Assembly (NCBI GenBank): GCA_902168105.1
Contig: CABHOY010000075.1
Location: 372,001-436,000 of the forward strand
Direction of reading: 5' to 3'
DNA from: an uncultured Flavihumibacter sp.
GTDB lineage: Bacteria; Bacteroidota; Bacteroidia; Chitinophagales; Chitinophagaceae
DNA: 64,000 bases
Part shown: positions 16,736 to 25,976 of the stretch, piece by piece
Layout: the number at the start of each line of letters is the position of its first letter
Position numbering within the stretch: the first letter of the stretch is position 1
Position numbers and translations under genes: made by a program
Notes under the pieces: model-generated
Told to the model about the DNA's origin: nothing
The model's database searches: none
The model's input: the letters and a program-made list of their open reading frames with translations, nothing else

Positions 16736-18397
16736 GTAGATCACTGTTACAGAACCTGTCTTCTTCACTTTCTCTCCGGTTGCTACGATCTTGTAATCCA
16801 TTACCCATACATATGTTCCTACCGGTACCCGTCCTTTGTCCCAGGTGCCTTTCCAGCCTACTCCCGGGTCGGTGGTGTAATAGATCCTTTGACCCCACCG
16901 GTTGAAAAGAACCAGTTCAAAGTCAGAGATCGCACACCTGAATTTCGGTCGGAAGTAGTCGTTCAATCCATCTGCATTCGGTGTAAAGGCCGTCGGCAAA
17001 TATACCTGGCAACCGCATTCCTGGTAGGTGATATCTAACTCGTCGATTGATTGTCCGCAACTATTCGTCGCCACGATGGCATAATGTCCTGCCTGCGTGA
17101 CCGGGAATAACGGTAAGGAAGAGCTGTCCTGCCATTTATATTGTGCACCGGCGCCGTTGGGATGAAGGTTGTAAATTTCACCTATACATAGTAATGTATC
17201 CGGTCCCAGGTTCGTTCGTAATGTATCTTCAAACTGTACGTGGATGGTGTCACTGTCAACACAACGTCCAACCTGTGCCCGTACCCAATAGTAACCGGTT
17301 TCCCGCACATAGTAGGTAGCCTGTTTGGAGGTATCCTGCCAGCGGTAGGAGGCTGTTCCGAAGTCGGCTTTCAGTACCAGTGTTTCACCTTTACACACAA
17401 CAGTATCATTACCGAGGTTCAAATTCTCTTCAGGTTTGAAACGGATCAGGATCGTATCCAGCACCTCACAGGTATTGTTGATATTCACAAAGACCCAGAG
17501 GTCCCATCGACTTCGTATCGTCGTTGTCGGCGTCTCGGCGCCGTTGCTCCATCTGTAACCGGTAGCTCCCGGTGTGGTTGCATTAAGTGTTATCGATTCG
17601 CCGGGACATAAGATAGTGTCCTTTCCTAATGAGAATGGATGTTCCTGGCCGGCAAAAGCAATATAGATAGTATCACGGTATATGCCACAACCTTTAGCAT
17701 CGGCAACGACGATGTAAGGAGTGGAAGGCATTGCTATGTCACTGTGTACGATAATGTTAGGCGTAGTGTCTCCTGTGTTCCACATGTAGGTACAGTTCTG
17801 GGCGGTAGCGTCCAGTTCCAATGTCTCACCTAAACAAAGTATCAGACTGCTGTCTCCCAGGTCGAGTTCCGGAACGGGGGTGTAGAACACGTTAACGGAA
17901 TCGTCGATCAGGCAGCCGTTGATCTTCACCTTGTAGGTACCCATTGTGTCAATCAGGATACTTGGATCAGTAGATCCATCCTGCCACTCATAGGTTGCTC
18001 CGGGTACTGTGGGTGCGGTGAGGGTAATGGTAGTACTGTCACATATGGTCTGGTCTGTAGGGCCGAAATCATAAATAACCCGTTCTACGATCGTCAGGCT
18101 TGTCGTGGAGGTTTCCGGAACGCCATTCCTGTAGGCGATCAATTGCACAGTATAAGCACCGAGGGTATTGTACAGGTGTGCGCCTTTTATTCTCCGGGAT
18201 GTATCCGCGGAGCCAGAGGCAGGATCCCCAAAATACCAATGTACGGAATCAATATCTGCAAGGTCCGCCTGAGCTATTTCAAATCTAACACTATCATTCT
18301 GGCAGGTTGTCGAATACGTAAATGGTGTCTGTGCCTGGGCGTCATACGCACCCAGTATGGTTAATAAAACCGCGAGTAATAGATATAGGCTTCTCAT
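16733..18397 (-). CDS. T9SS type-B secreted multi-domain adhesin-like protein
   Basis: A 554-residue exported protein. I start it at 18397 so that it begins with a clean signal peptide (ending DAQAQ). Next come a PKD-like domain (about 25-110, with VHWYFGDP) and several Ig-like repeats, each with a Cys-x-GE turn and a Y.W...S/T segment. The C-terminal ~90 residues form the gliding-motility-associated CHU_C domain (VYLPTAFTPNADGLNDYF, FNRWGQRIY, GTYVWVMDY). That domain directs export by the type IX secretion system and surface attachment. The likely role is adhesion; there is no enzyme domain. Confidence 0.9.
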   Translation of the reverse strand: MRSLYLLLAVLLTILGAYDAQAQTPFTYSTTCQNDSVRFEIAQADLADIDSVHWYFGDPASGSADTSRRIKGAHLYNTLGAYTVQLIAYRNGVPETSTTSLTIVERVIYDFGPTDQTICDSTTITLTAPTVPGATYEWQDGSTDPSILIDTMGTYKVKINGCLIDDSVNVFYTPVPELDLGDSSLILCLGETLELDATAQNCTYMWNTGDTTPNIIVHSDIAMPSTPYIVVADAKGCGIYRDTIYIAFAGQEHPFSLGKDTILCPGESITLNATTPGATGYRWSNGAETPTTTIRSRWDLWVFVNINNTCEVLDTILIRFKPEENLNLGNDTVVCKGETLVLKADFGTASYRWQDTSKQATYYVRETGYYWVRAQVGRCVDSDTIHVQFEDTLRTNLGPDTLLCIGEIYNLHPNGAGAQYKWQDSSSLPLFPVTQAGHYAIVATNSCGQSIDELDITYQECGCQVYLPTAFTPNADGLNDYFRPKFRCAISDFELVLFNRWGQRIYYTTDPGVGWKGTWDKGRVPVGTYVWVMDYKIVATGEKVKKTGSVTVIY

Positions 18398-18462
18398 GAA
18401 GGGACATGGGTAAGACGCTAAATTAAAAGAAAAAAATGATATGTTTTTATTTTTTAATGGAA

Positions 18463-19533
18463 TTACTCGTCTAAGGGTCTCGCGCTTACATACCGCTTCC
18501 ATTTCTCCAGAACTGCCTTGAAATCTTCCGGCAGCGGGCTTTCAAAATGCATTGGTTTCCGGGTCCGGGGATGTATAAAACCCAGGGTTTGTGCGTGAAG
18601 GGCATGACGTGGCATAATTTCGAAACAGTTTTCCACGAACTGCTTGTATTTGGCGAATACGGTGCCTTTCAGGATACGGTTTCCTCCATAAGTATCGTCA
18701 TTGAACAGGGAATGACCGATGTGTTGCATATGCACCCTGATCTGGTGGGTACGTCCTGTTTCCAGACGGCACTCTATGAGTGTCACGTAGTTAAAACGTT
18801 CCAGCACCTTGTAATGGGTGATAGCTTCTTTACCATATTCTCCCTCGGGATATGCGTCCATGATCTTGCGGAAACGCTGGTGACGTCCCACATGTGCTTC
18901 AATAGTTCCTTCATCTTCCTCAAAATCGCCCCATACCAGGGCCATATAGCGGCGCTGAACGGTATGATCGAAGAACTGTTTAGCCAGGTCGTTCATTGCC
19001 TTGTCGGACTTGGCTACGACAAGCAATCCACTGGTATTCTTATCGATACGGTGTACCAGCCCGAAACGGGGAATTTCCGGTTCAGGTACCGGTGTAGTAG
19101 TACGGTCGCCCAGGTACCAGGCCAGTCCGTTCACCAGGGTACCGGTATAGTTTCCGCAACCAGGGTGGACTACCACCCCTGGCAACTTGTTGATTATCAT
19201 GATATCCTCATCCTCATAGACGATGTCTAGCGGAAGTTCTTCGGGAATTATGGCAGTATTTTCCGGGTTCTTATGAGAAAAGACCACGATATGATCATGT
19301 GCTTTTACCTTATAGTTGGATTTAACCGGTTTGTCGTTGACCATGACCATGCCATCTTCACAAGCCTGCTGGATCTTGTTACGGGTGGCGCCTTCCACCC
19401 GGTTCATCAGGAACTTGTCAACCCGAAGAGGCTCCTGGCCTTTATCTGCTATAATATTTACCCGCTCGTACAGCTCCTCGCTGCCCTCGCCATTTTCCAG
19501 TTCATCATCAAGTTCAATCAGTTCTTCCGCCAT
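18463..19533 (-). CDS. rluD: RluD-type 23S rRNA pseudouridine synthase
   Basis: A 356-residue enzyme that makes pseudouridine in 23S rRNA. An acidic N-terminal tail is followed by an S4 RNA-binding domain (about residues 35-90, VDKFLMNRVEGATRNKIQQACEDG in outline). The RluA/RluD catalytic domain follows, with HRIDKNTSGLL (catalytic Asp164) and LETGRTHQIRVH further on. Length and domain order are normal for RluD. Assignment to RluD rather than RluC rests on overall layout. Confidence 0.9.
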   Translation of the reverse strand: MAEELIELDDELENGEGSEELYERVNIIADKGQEPLRVDKFLMNRVEGATRNKIQQACEDGMVMVNDKPVKSNYKVKAHDHIVVFSHKNPENTAIIPEELPLDIVYEDEDIMIINKLPGVVVHPGCGNYTGTLVNGLAWYLGDRTTTPVPEPEIPRFGLVHRIDKNTSGLLVVAKSDKAMNDLAKQFFDHTVQRRYMALVWGDFEEDEGTIEAHVGRHQRFRKIMDAYPEGEYGKEAITHYKVLERFNYVTLIECRLETGRTHQIRVHMQHIGHSLFNDDTYGGNRILKGTVFAKYKQFVENCFEIMPRHALHAQTLGFIHPRTRKPMHFESPLPEDFKAVLEKWKRYVSARPLDE

Positions 19534-19551
19534 GAGGATTCAAAATTTTTG

Positions 19552-19559
19552 CAAAGGTA
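19552..19559 (-). promoter_or_regulatory. Candidate -7 promoter element for rluD (TACCTTTG)
   Basis: On the minus strand this reads as an exact TAnnTTTG, 18 bases before the rluD ATG, giving a leader of roughly a dozen bases. The -33 region is not distinct. Confidence 0.5.
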
Positions 19560-19676
19560 CGGATTGCACGGCGGATGCCCACATATTGTGGAGAACAACA
19601 ATAAGAACTGTTCCCCTTCTGGTTTTACGCTATCTGGTACAGTTCAATCCCGTTCTGAGTTTGGTCTGGTTTCTAT

Positions 19677-19787
19677 ATCTCTATATCGCGATACCGTCAT
19701 TTCACCGTCACTTTAGGCTCATATATATATCCCTTCGATATAGAGATGACGGTGAAATGATATGGAAATGACGGTGATGTGATATGG
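19677..19787. repeat. Cluster of TGACGGT repeats and interleaved inverted repeats upstream of lipB
   Basis: The 395-base gap between rluD and lipB holds a dense repeat cluster. A 12-base arm at 19677-19688 is complementary to 19736-19747, and a 14-base arm at 19697-19710 to 19747-19760. Because the order is arm 1, arm 2, partner 1, partner 2, both cannot form as simple nested hairpins. A 22-base unit is also repeated directly at 19746-19767 and 19768-19789 with few changes. TGACGGT occurs four times, twice in each orientation. Regulator binding sites are one explanation. The remainder of the gap has no recognisable gene. Confidence 0.6.
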
Positions 19788-19910
19788 ACGAAGCGAGAAA
19801 AGACCCTGTAGATGGGCATTTTCAATAGAACAATAAGAGGAATTCAGCTACCAGCAAGGATTTAGAGAAGCAGAAGACTGACAGGATGGTAGTGAGATCA
19901 ACTAATTCCG

Positions 19911-19918
19911 TACTTTTG
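19911..19918 (+). promoter_or_regulatory. Candidate -7 promoter element for lipB (TACTTTTG)
   Basis: An exact TAnnTTTG match ends 10 bases before the lipB ATG. The start of transcription would fall about 5 bases before the start codon, so the mRNA would be almost leaderless. Confidence 0.5.
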
Positions 19919-19928
19919 TGCCTGCAAT

Positions 19929-20645
19929 ATGAACAAGAAGATCCACACGAACGACCTGGGAATCATTGATTATCAGAAGGCCTGGGATTACCAGGAGCAG
20001 CTTTTACAGGAGAATGTACGAATCAAGCAGGCATTGGCGAAAGGGGAGATACCCGCCGGTCAGGCAAAGGAAACAACCCATTACCTCTTGTTCTGTGTAC
20101 ATCCGCACGTTTATACGCTCGGAAAAAGCGGGCATATGGAGAACCTGTTGCTGGATGGTCATCAATTAAAAGACAAAGGGATCAGCTTTACGAATACGAA
20201 CCGGGGAGGTGATATTACCTATCATGGTCCTGGTCAGGTGGTAGGATATCCTATCCTGGACCTGGAACAATTCTTTACCGACATAGGCAAATATCTCCGT
20301 TTCCTGGAGGAAGTGATCATTCGTACGCTGGCTGACTATGGTATCAGGGGAGAGCGCTCACCGGGAGAGACCGGCGTATGGCTGGACCCGCAAGACCCTA
20401 TCCGTGCGCGTAAGATCTGTGCGATGGGAGTACGTTGCAGCCGTTGGGTGACCATGCATGGTTTTGCACTGAATGTGAATACCGATATGGAATATTTTGG
20501 CAATATCGTTCCATGTGGCATTTCGGATAAGAAGGTTGCTTCCATGCAGGAGGAATTGGGCTTTGCCTTACCTGAAGCGGAAGTCAAAACGAAGATCAGC
20601 AAATACTTCGCTGAAGTATTTGAAGCAGAAATGATTATGGATTAG
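19929..20645 (+). CDS. lipB: Octanoyltransferase (lipoate biosynthesis)
   Basis: A 238-residue enzyme that moves octanoate from acyl carrier protein to the lipoyl domains of 2-oxoacid dehydrogenases and the glycine cleavage H protein. It has the family motif RGGDITYHGPGQVVGYPI, the catalytic Lys162 in RKICAMGVR, and the catalytic Cys196 in PCGISDK. Its product serves the glycine cleavage system, whose gcvP lies at the right end of this window, although the two are not linked in an operon. It is a single-gene unit with its own promoter element. Confidence 0.95.
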   Translation: MNKKIHTNDLGIIDYQKAWDYQEQLLQENVRIKQALAKGEIPAGQAKETTHYLLFCVHPHVYTLGKSGHMENLLLDGHQLKDKGISFTNTNRGGDITYHGPGQVVGYPILDLEQFFTDIGKYLRFLEEVIIRTLADYGIRGERSPGETGVWLDPQDPIRARKICAMGVRCSRWVTMHGFALNVNTDMEYFGNIVPCGISDKKVASMQEELGFALPEAEVKTKISKYFAEVFEAEMIMD

Positions 20646-20692
20646 GAATTATTGATAATCTCTCTAAAGCTAAAGAGTTTGTAATCAGTAGA

Positions 20693-21466
20693 TCAATTCC
20701 TGTAGTTCAGTGGAATAAACAAATTCCACTTCTCATAGGATTTGCCATCCTGGTAGATCTCGAAATTAAACCAGCCTGAATGCAGGAAAATGGCTTTTTC
20801 GAGTATCAGGAAAGGCTCTTTCACTTCCGGGATCTCGAACAGGAAGGACCCATCCGGCTCGAAGAATTTTACACTATATTTCTTCCCTACAGCGTCCGGC
20901 AGTTTGATATTTACATTTCCGTCTGCAGTAGTATAGACGTAGTTAGACGGATGCCATACTATTTTTTCCTCTTTATGGGCCTCATTTTTCGCTCCGTTAA
21001 CCCCCGTGCTTCCTGTATTCACTCCTGCTTCTTTAGCGGCTGCAATCGCCTCTTTTACGTCAGCAAGTTGCAATTTCTTGCTACCATCAATGGTGCTGTC
21101 CGGAATGGCCAGGATGATCTTGGAATAAAGGTAGCGGCCGTTATTGAACTGAATGAACAGGCGATAGTAATTGGAGCCGGGAAGAGGTTTGACGTCCTGA
21201 TAATTATTCCTGAAATCGTTCGGATTATTTACGAGACCGATCGTGCTGAAATTCAATACACTATCGAGGGAACGTTGTACCCCGATGAATTTAACCTCCC
21301 TGAACCCGGATATAAAGTCTAATTGGATCTTGCCTGTTTTGATCAGTGCAGAGAAGTCCGGTAGTACTGGTGGTGTGGTGGTAGTCTGTGCTTTAACTGA
21401 AACTGACGTTATAAAAAAAACTGCAAAAAAGACCGTGAATAGAATAGTACGCGACAACTGCTTCAT
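20693..21466 (-). CDS. Secreted hypothetical protein
   Basis: A 257-residue protein with a signal peptide ending near SVKAQ (about residue 26). I chose the ATG at 21466 because the longer frame from 21514 adds a charged stretch ahead of the signal peptide. The mature protein looks beta-rich, with a central Ala/Lys-rich helix (VKEAIAAAKEAG) and a final strand-turn region (YEKWNLFIPLNYRN). No family is recognised. It is convergent with lipB and has no operon partner. Confidence 0.72.
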   Translation of the reverse strand: MKQLSRTILFTVFFAVFFITSVSVKAQTTTTPPVLPDFSALIKTGKIQLDFISGFREVKFIGVQRSLDSVLNFSTIGLVNNPNDFRNNYQDVKPLPGSNYYRLFIQFNNGRYLYSKIILAIPDSTIDGSKKLQLADVKEAIAAAKEAGVNTGSTGVNGAKNEAHKEEKIVWHPSNYVYTTADGNVNIKLPDAVGKKYSVKFFEPDGSFLFEIPEVKEPFLILEKAIFLHSGWFNFEIYQDGKSYEKWNLFIPLNYRN

Positions 21467-21693
21467 AAATGCTAATTCCTGTATCCATACTTCCCAATGC
21501 CTTTTGTATGACAAAAAACACCGGTTTTCCTCTTAAGTTGGCAAAAATAGTAAATAGACGATTGAAAATAGTGAACTGCGTAAATATAAACAATTCTGAT
21601 ATATAGAGATAGTGTATCAGCTAACCATTAACAAAGCTTTTAATAAAAAGGAAGAAGAGCCCGGAATGTAAAATGATACACTACCTGGAATTA

Positions 21694-22278
21694 CTATTTT
21701 TCGGCTTCGGGAACTCTTATATGACGTGACATGTTTCCGGTTTTATTCATAAGGAACACTTCATTGAACTGCGCTGATCTCGGAATACTGAGCAGCACAA
21801 ATTTTCTTTGCGGCGCCGGCGATCCGAAAACAGGTGATTCATATGTCACCAGATAAAAAGGTACGGTAAGCGCGCAGTTCTCTGTGTAAGCACTATCTAT
21901 CGTGAGCCTTGTATCCACATCAATCCAATTGTCGGGATAGCTGGGGTTTGGCGTTTTGTTATCAACGAGGATACCGACCAGCCAATTATCTTTAAAATTC
22001 AAGGATGGCGGAGTACTGTCTGCCGGGATAGGAGGCCGCATGAAATACTGATCAAATTCTTCCTGCGTATTGAACGATTCAAGATTCAGCAATAACAGGA
22101 GTTCTTTTCCGGGTTTCAGCTGGTAGCCTTTAACTGTATCCAGCACGAAGTTATGTTTGCTTACATCAGTACATACGATAGGTGTTCTGCCATTTACTTT
22201 TTTCTTTGCCGAAGTACATGCATATAAACTGAATACTGCTAAAAATAGAATTGACAGGGATCTGTTAAGTGATCTCAT
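21694..22278 (-). CDS. Hypothetical lipoprotein
   Basis: A 194-residue protein with a lipoprotein signal peptide; the lipobox LYAC places the modified Cys at residue 21. The mature part starts with a basic linker (TSAKKKVNGR) and continues as a mixed fold ending in SIPRSAQFNEVFLMNKTG. No catalytic residues or named domain are recognised. It is followed at a distance by the convergent-facing gap before 20693 and preceded by the PLP enzyme gene, both on the minus strand, with gaps that suggest separate transcripts. Confidence 0.7.
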   Translation of the reverse strand: MRSLNRSLSILFLAVFSLYACTSAKKKVNGRTPIVCTDVSKHNFVLDTVKGYQLKPGKELLLLLNLESFNTQEEFDQYFMRPPIPADSTPPSLNFKDNWLVGILVDNKTPNPSYPDNWIDVDTRLTIDSAYTENCALTVPFYLVTYESPVFGSPAPQRKFVLLSIPRSAQFNEVFLMNKTGNMSRHIRVPEAEK

Positions 22279-22327
22279 AGGTCAGGATTGTAATTTGTGG
22301 AAAGCAAGATACAGCGGAATGTCGAGA

Positions 22328-23212
22328 TCATGTAAGAACGTTGGTGCTATTTCCCTGTAATCCACCGGTATGAATAAGGAGCACTTTGCTGCCTGCGGGA
22401 TACATCCCATCCAGTACATCCTGTCTGAAGCCCATGATCAGCTTACCAGTATATACGATGTCCAGCGGTACGTTGGTCTCTTCATAAAACTGCCGGATAA
22501 ACTCCATTAACGTAAGTGTTACTTTTGCATATCCACCGCCATGATGCTGATGTATCAATTGCCAATGTGGGAGGGGTTCAGGGGGCAGCAGGGACAGTAT
22601 CTCGTGTTCGAGATAAGATGCGCCTTTCAGCACCACATAACCTCGTATTTCCTGCTGATGATCTGCGCTACTGATCAGTCCTGCCAGCGTAGTGCCTGTC
22701 CCCACAGCACAGGCGATATGTGTAAACGATGGATCATTCACCGATGAAAGGATCTCTTCACATCCTTTAGCCCCTAATGCATTATTGCCTCCTTCAGGAA
22801 CCACATATGCATCAGGATAGAGCGCATTCCAATCTGTTTCATTCTTATTACGGTATGCCTCCCTGCTAACGAATAATAACTCCATTCCTTTTGCTGATGC
22901 ATCGCGAAGCGTATGACTTAACACTAATGGTCGTTCTCCCCTGATAACACCGGTACAGGCAATGCCCGCCAGTTGACAGGCAGCTGCAGTAGCTGCAATA
23001 TGATTGGAATAAGCGCCGCCGAAAGTGAGTATCCGTGTTTTCCCTTGTGCAAGTGCAGCTTCAAGATTATAACGTAGTTTAAACCACTTGTTACCCGAAA
23101 CCTCCGGATGCAGCAGATCAAGGCGCAACACTGCTGCCTGGATATTATCCGGTAGCCATGATGGAGAGATTGTTTGTAGTACAATATTGTTATAATCCAG
23201 ATCCAGTTGCAT
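22328..23212 (-). CDS. PLP-dependent ACC deaminase / D-cysteine desulfhydrase family enzyme
   Basis: A 294-residue fold-type II PLP enzyme. SGNKWFKLRYNL contains the Schiff-base Lys42, TFGGAYSNH follows as the substrate-carboxylate loop, and a Gly-rich phosphate-binding loop (GTGTTLAG) comes later, with HTGGLQG near the end. Family members deaminate 1-aminocyclopropane-1-carboxylate or release sulfide from D-cysteine. Outside rhizobacteria the second activity is more common, so desulfhydrase activity is the better guess. It is somewhat shorter than the typical 330 residues. Confidence 0.82.
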   Translation of the reverse strand: MQLDLDYNNIVLQTISPSWLPDNIQAAVLRLDLLHPEVSGNKWFKLRYNLEAALAQGKTRILTFGGAYSNHIAATAAACQLAGIACTGVIRGERPLVLSHTLRDASAKGMELLFVSREAYRNKNETDWNALYPDAYVVPEGGNNALGAKGCEEILSSVNDPSFTHIACAVGTGTTLAGLISSADHQQEIRGYVVLKGASYLEHEILSLLPPEPLPHWQLIHQHHGGGYAKVTLTLMEFIRQFYEETNVPLDIVYTGKLIMGFRQDVLDGMYPAGSKVLLIHTGGLQGNSTNVLT

Positions 23213-23509
23213 GTTTAATTGTGTTCAATAGTTGCGGCACACTTGAGAAGCGTAAAGAATTTGTAAAAGTAAAGAAGTAAATGATCAACAGGGGGAAACG
23301 TACTGATTAAAAGAGAATAATGTCAAAATCACACATAGCGGGGTTGCAGCATGGTGTATCAAAAGTGGACAGTTTTTGTGCCAAAATCGAACAAACACAT
23401 ATATGTAAAAATGTTTATTATTTTGAAAATCAATGTGATGGTTATATGGCGCACTCTTGGTGCAACCTCTCTCGCAGATTTTGACCACTGCGTTTCAACA
23501 AGCTAGACT

Positions 23510-25888
23510 ATGATTAGAAATTTCTTCAAAGTTGCGTACCGGAACTTTGTTCGCAATAAAGGCTTTTCTTTTATCAATATTACGGGTTTGGCGATTGGTA
23601 TGACTGCCGCCATGCTTATTTTACTGTGGATACAAAACGAACTTAGTTACGACGGGTTTCATAAAAACAAGGGCAGGATATACGAGGTATGGAATCGTGT
23701 GGCATTTGAGGGTAAACTTGCGTGCTCCAATTCCGTATCTGCACCACTGGCCCGGGTATTGGAAAAGGACTTGCCCGAAGTAGAGCGTGCTGTAAGAGTA
23801 GTTGATAACAGTAATGTTCTCTTTTCAGTGGGCGATAAAAAACTGATAAAATCCGGAAGCATGGTGGATACCGGTTTCCTGCAGATGTTTAGTTTCCCGA
23901 TGTTAAAAGGCAATCCTCTTACTGCCTTAAATGATATCCATACTATTGTGCTTACTGAAAACACCGCTAAAAGCTTGTTCGGTAGTGAGGATGCTATGGG
24001 AAAGGTCATCAGGCTTAAAAATGAAGAAAACTTTACGGTAACAGGCGTGTTAAAAGATCTGCCCAATAATTCCCGCTTTAATTTTGAGTTTTTAATATCC
24101 ATGTCCAATTTAAAATACAGGGAGGGCACGGATTTAGGCTGGAACGACAATAGCACACCTACTTATGTGATGCTGAAGCCCAATACAAACTATGCTGGTG
24201 TGGCGCCTAAAATAGAAGGATTGAAACAGAAGTACAGCGACGAGGCGAAGAGAATGAAATGGGGATTATTTATTTACCCGCTTGACCGCTGGCGCCTGTA
24301 TTCAAGCTTCACCAATGGTGTGGAGGATAATGGCGGCCGCAGCACTTTCGTAAAACTATTTGGTATCATCGCAGGCTTTATATTATTAATTGCGTGCATC
24401 AATTTTATGACGCTGACTACAGCGCGAAGCGAAAAGCGGGCGAAGGAAGTGGGGATACGAAAAGTAGTGGGGGCTCCGAGGGGTTCTCTCATTAGCCGAT
24501 TTATCGGTGAATCTGTTTTTATCGCCTTTCTGGCAGGTATTGTAGCTATCGTTATTGTCCAGATAAGCTTACCAAGCTATAACCAGCTTACGGATAAAAA
24601 GCTATTCGTAAACTTTGGCAGTGTTTATACATGGGCTGCGCTCATCGGATTCATCCTGTTCACCGGTGTACTGGCGGGTAGTTATCCTGCATTCTTTCTT
24701 TCATCTTTCCAGCCTGTTAAGGTATTAAAAGGCACATTTAAAAAAGCAAATGCATTAGTAACGCCAAGAAAGGTACTGGTTATATTACAGTTTACATTTG
24801 CGATCATTCTTATCATCTGTACTATTATCGTGAAACAGCAGATAGATTATGCCCGCGAAAGGAAAACAGGTTATGACAAAAATAATCTTGTTTACCATTT
24901 CCTAACCGGTGATATCCCTAAGAACTATGCACTGATAAAAAATGAATTGCTTGCGTCAGGTATTGCGAAATCAATTACAAAGACAAACTCTCCGCTCACA
25001 GAAAGATGGAGTGATGGATGGGGACAAAGTTGGGAAGGAAAAGATCCAAATGATAATCCCTCTTTTGACCGGTTTTTAGCCGATGAAGGCCTGGGGGCTA
25101 CTGCTGGGTTGCAATTTGTACAAGGGCGCGATTTCGATCTGAAACAATTTCCTACCGATTCAACAGGCCTGATTGTGAATGAATCCGCATTAAAAGTCAT
25201 GAAGTTCAAAGATCCTATTGGTAAAGTTGTGAGTGATCTTGGAATTAAGTGGCATATTGTAGGGGTTATTAAAGACTTTATTCTTACCAGTCCATATGAA
25301 CCAACAAGGCCTATACTGATATGCGGTGCAAAGAGTAGCTTCATGAGTTTCAGTGTGATGCAGATAAAGCTGGATGGCGGAAGTTCCACTGCTGATAATT
25401 TAAAAAGAATGGAAGTTATTTTCAAAAAATACAACCCTGACTATCCATTTGAATATAAGTTCGTAGATGAAGCTTACAGGGAGAAATTCGAAAACGAACA
25501 ACGTCAAGGAATTTTAGCCGCATTATTTGCAGGGCTTACCATTTTTATTTCATGCCTTGGTCTGTTTGGTCTTGCTACTTATATGGCAGAAAACAGAATA
25601 AAGGAAATAGGTGTGAGAAAGGTATTGGGTGCGTCTGTAACAGGGATCACAGTATTACTATCAAGGGATTTTGTGACCCTGGTTGTTATTTCGTTTATAA
25701 TAGCTGCTCCGGTCGCTTATTGGGGAATGTCTGAATGGTTAATGGATTATACATATCATGTTAGTATTAACTGGTCGGTGTTTGCGTTAGCGGGCTTTTT
25801 ATCCGTAATGATAACATTGGTGACAGTTAGCTTCCAGTCCATAAAAGCGGCTATGGCCAATCCGGTGAAAAGCCTGAGAACAGAATAA
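23510..25888 (+). CDS. MacB/FtsX-type ABC transporter permease
   Basis: A 792-residue inner-membrane permease. It has a first membrane helix at about residues 20-41, a MacB-like periplasmic domain (about 45-250), and an FtsX-type three-helix block (about 285-410). A second periplasmic domain and a final FtsX block (about 670-785, with ENRIKEIGVRKVLGAS) follow. This duplicated layout is the common Bacteroidetes form; such proteins are usually involved in envelope export or stress signalling. No ATPase gene is adjacent. The 297-base gap upstream contains no gene that I can support. Confidence 0.87.
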   Translation: MIRNFFKVAYRNFVRNKGFSFINITGLAIGMTAAMLILLWIQNELSYDGFHKNKGRIYEVWNRVAFEGKLACSNSVSAPLARVLEKDLPEVERAVRVVDNSNVLFSVGDKKLIKSGSMVDTGFLQMFSFPMLKGNPLTALNDIHTIVLTENTAKSLFGSEDAMGKVIRLKNEENFTVTGVLKDLPNNSRFNFEFLISMSNLKYREGTDLGWNDNSTPTYVMLKPNTNYAGVAPKIEGLKQKYSDEAKRMKWGLFIYPLDRWRLYSSFTNGVEDNGGRSTFVKLFGIIAGFILLIACINFMTLTTARSEKRAKEVGIRKVVGAPRGSLISRFIGESVFIAFLAGIVAIVIVQISLPSYNQLTDKKLFVNFGSVYTWAALIGFILFTGVLAGSYPAFFLSSFQPVKVLKGTFKKANALVTPRKVLVILQFTFAIILIICTIIVKQQIDYARERKTGYDKNNLVYHFLTGDIPKNYALIKNELLASGIAKSITKTNSPLTERWSDGWGQSWEGKDPNDNPSFDRFLADEGLGATAGLQFVQGRDFDLKQFPTDSTGLIVNESALKVMKFKDPIGKVVSDLGIKWHIVGVIKDFILTSPYEPTRPILICGAKSSFMSFSVMQIKLDGGSSTADNLKRMEVIFKKYNPDYPFEYKFVDEAYREKFENEQRQGILAALFAGLTIFISCLGLFGLATYMAENRIKEIGVRKVLGASVTGITVLLSRDFVTLVVISFIIAAPVAYWGMSEWLMDYTYHVSINWSVFALAGFLSVMITLVTVSFQSIKAAMANPVKSLRTE

Positions 25889-25976
25889 GCTTCTGAAAAT
25901 ATATATCAATAAAAGAAGCATGCTATAATAGAACGCCTGGAAGTGGCAACAAGGTTTCCGGTGGAGATGGCGGGCA

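Noticed and set aside
18547..19230. A 227-residue plus-strand frame opposite rluD
   Set aside because: It is the antisense shadow of a well-supported gene with clear catalytic motifs on the other strand.
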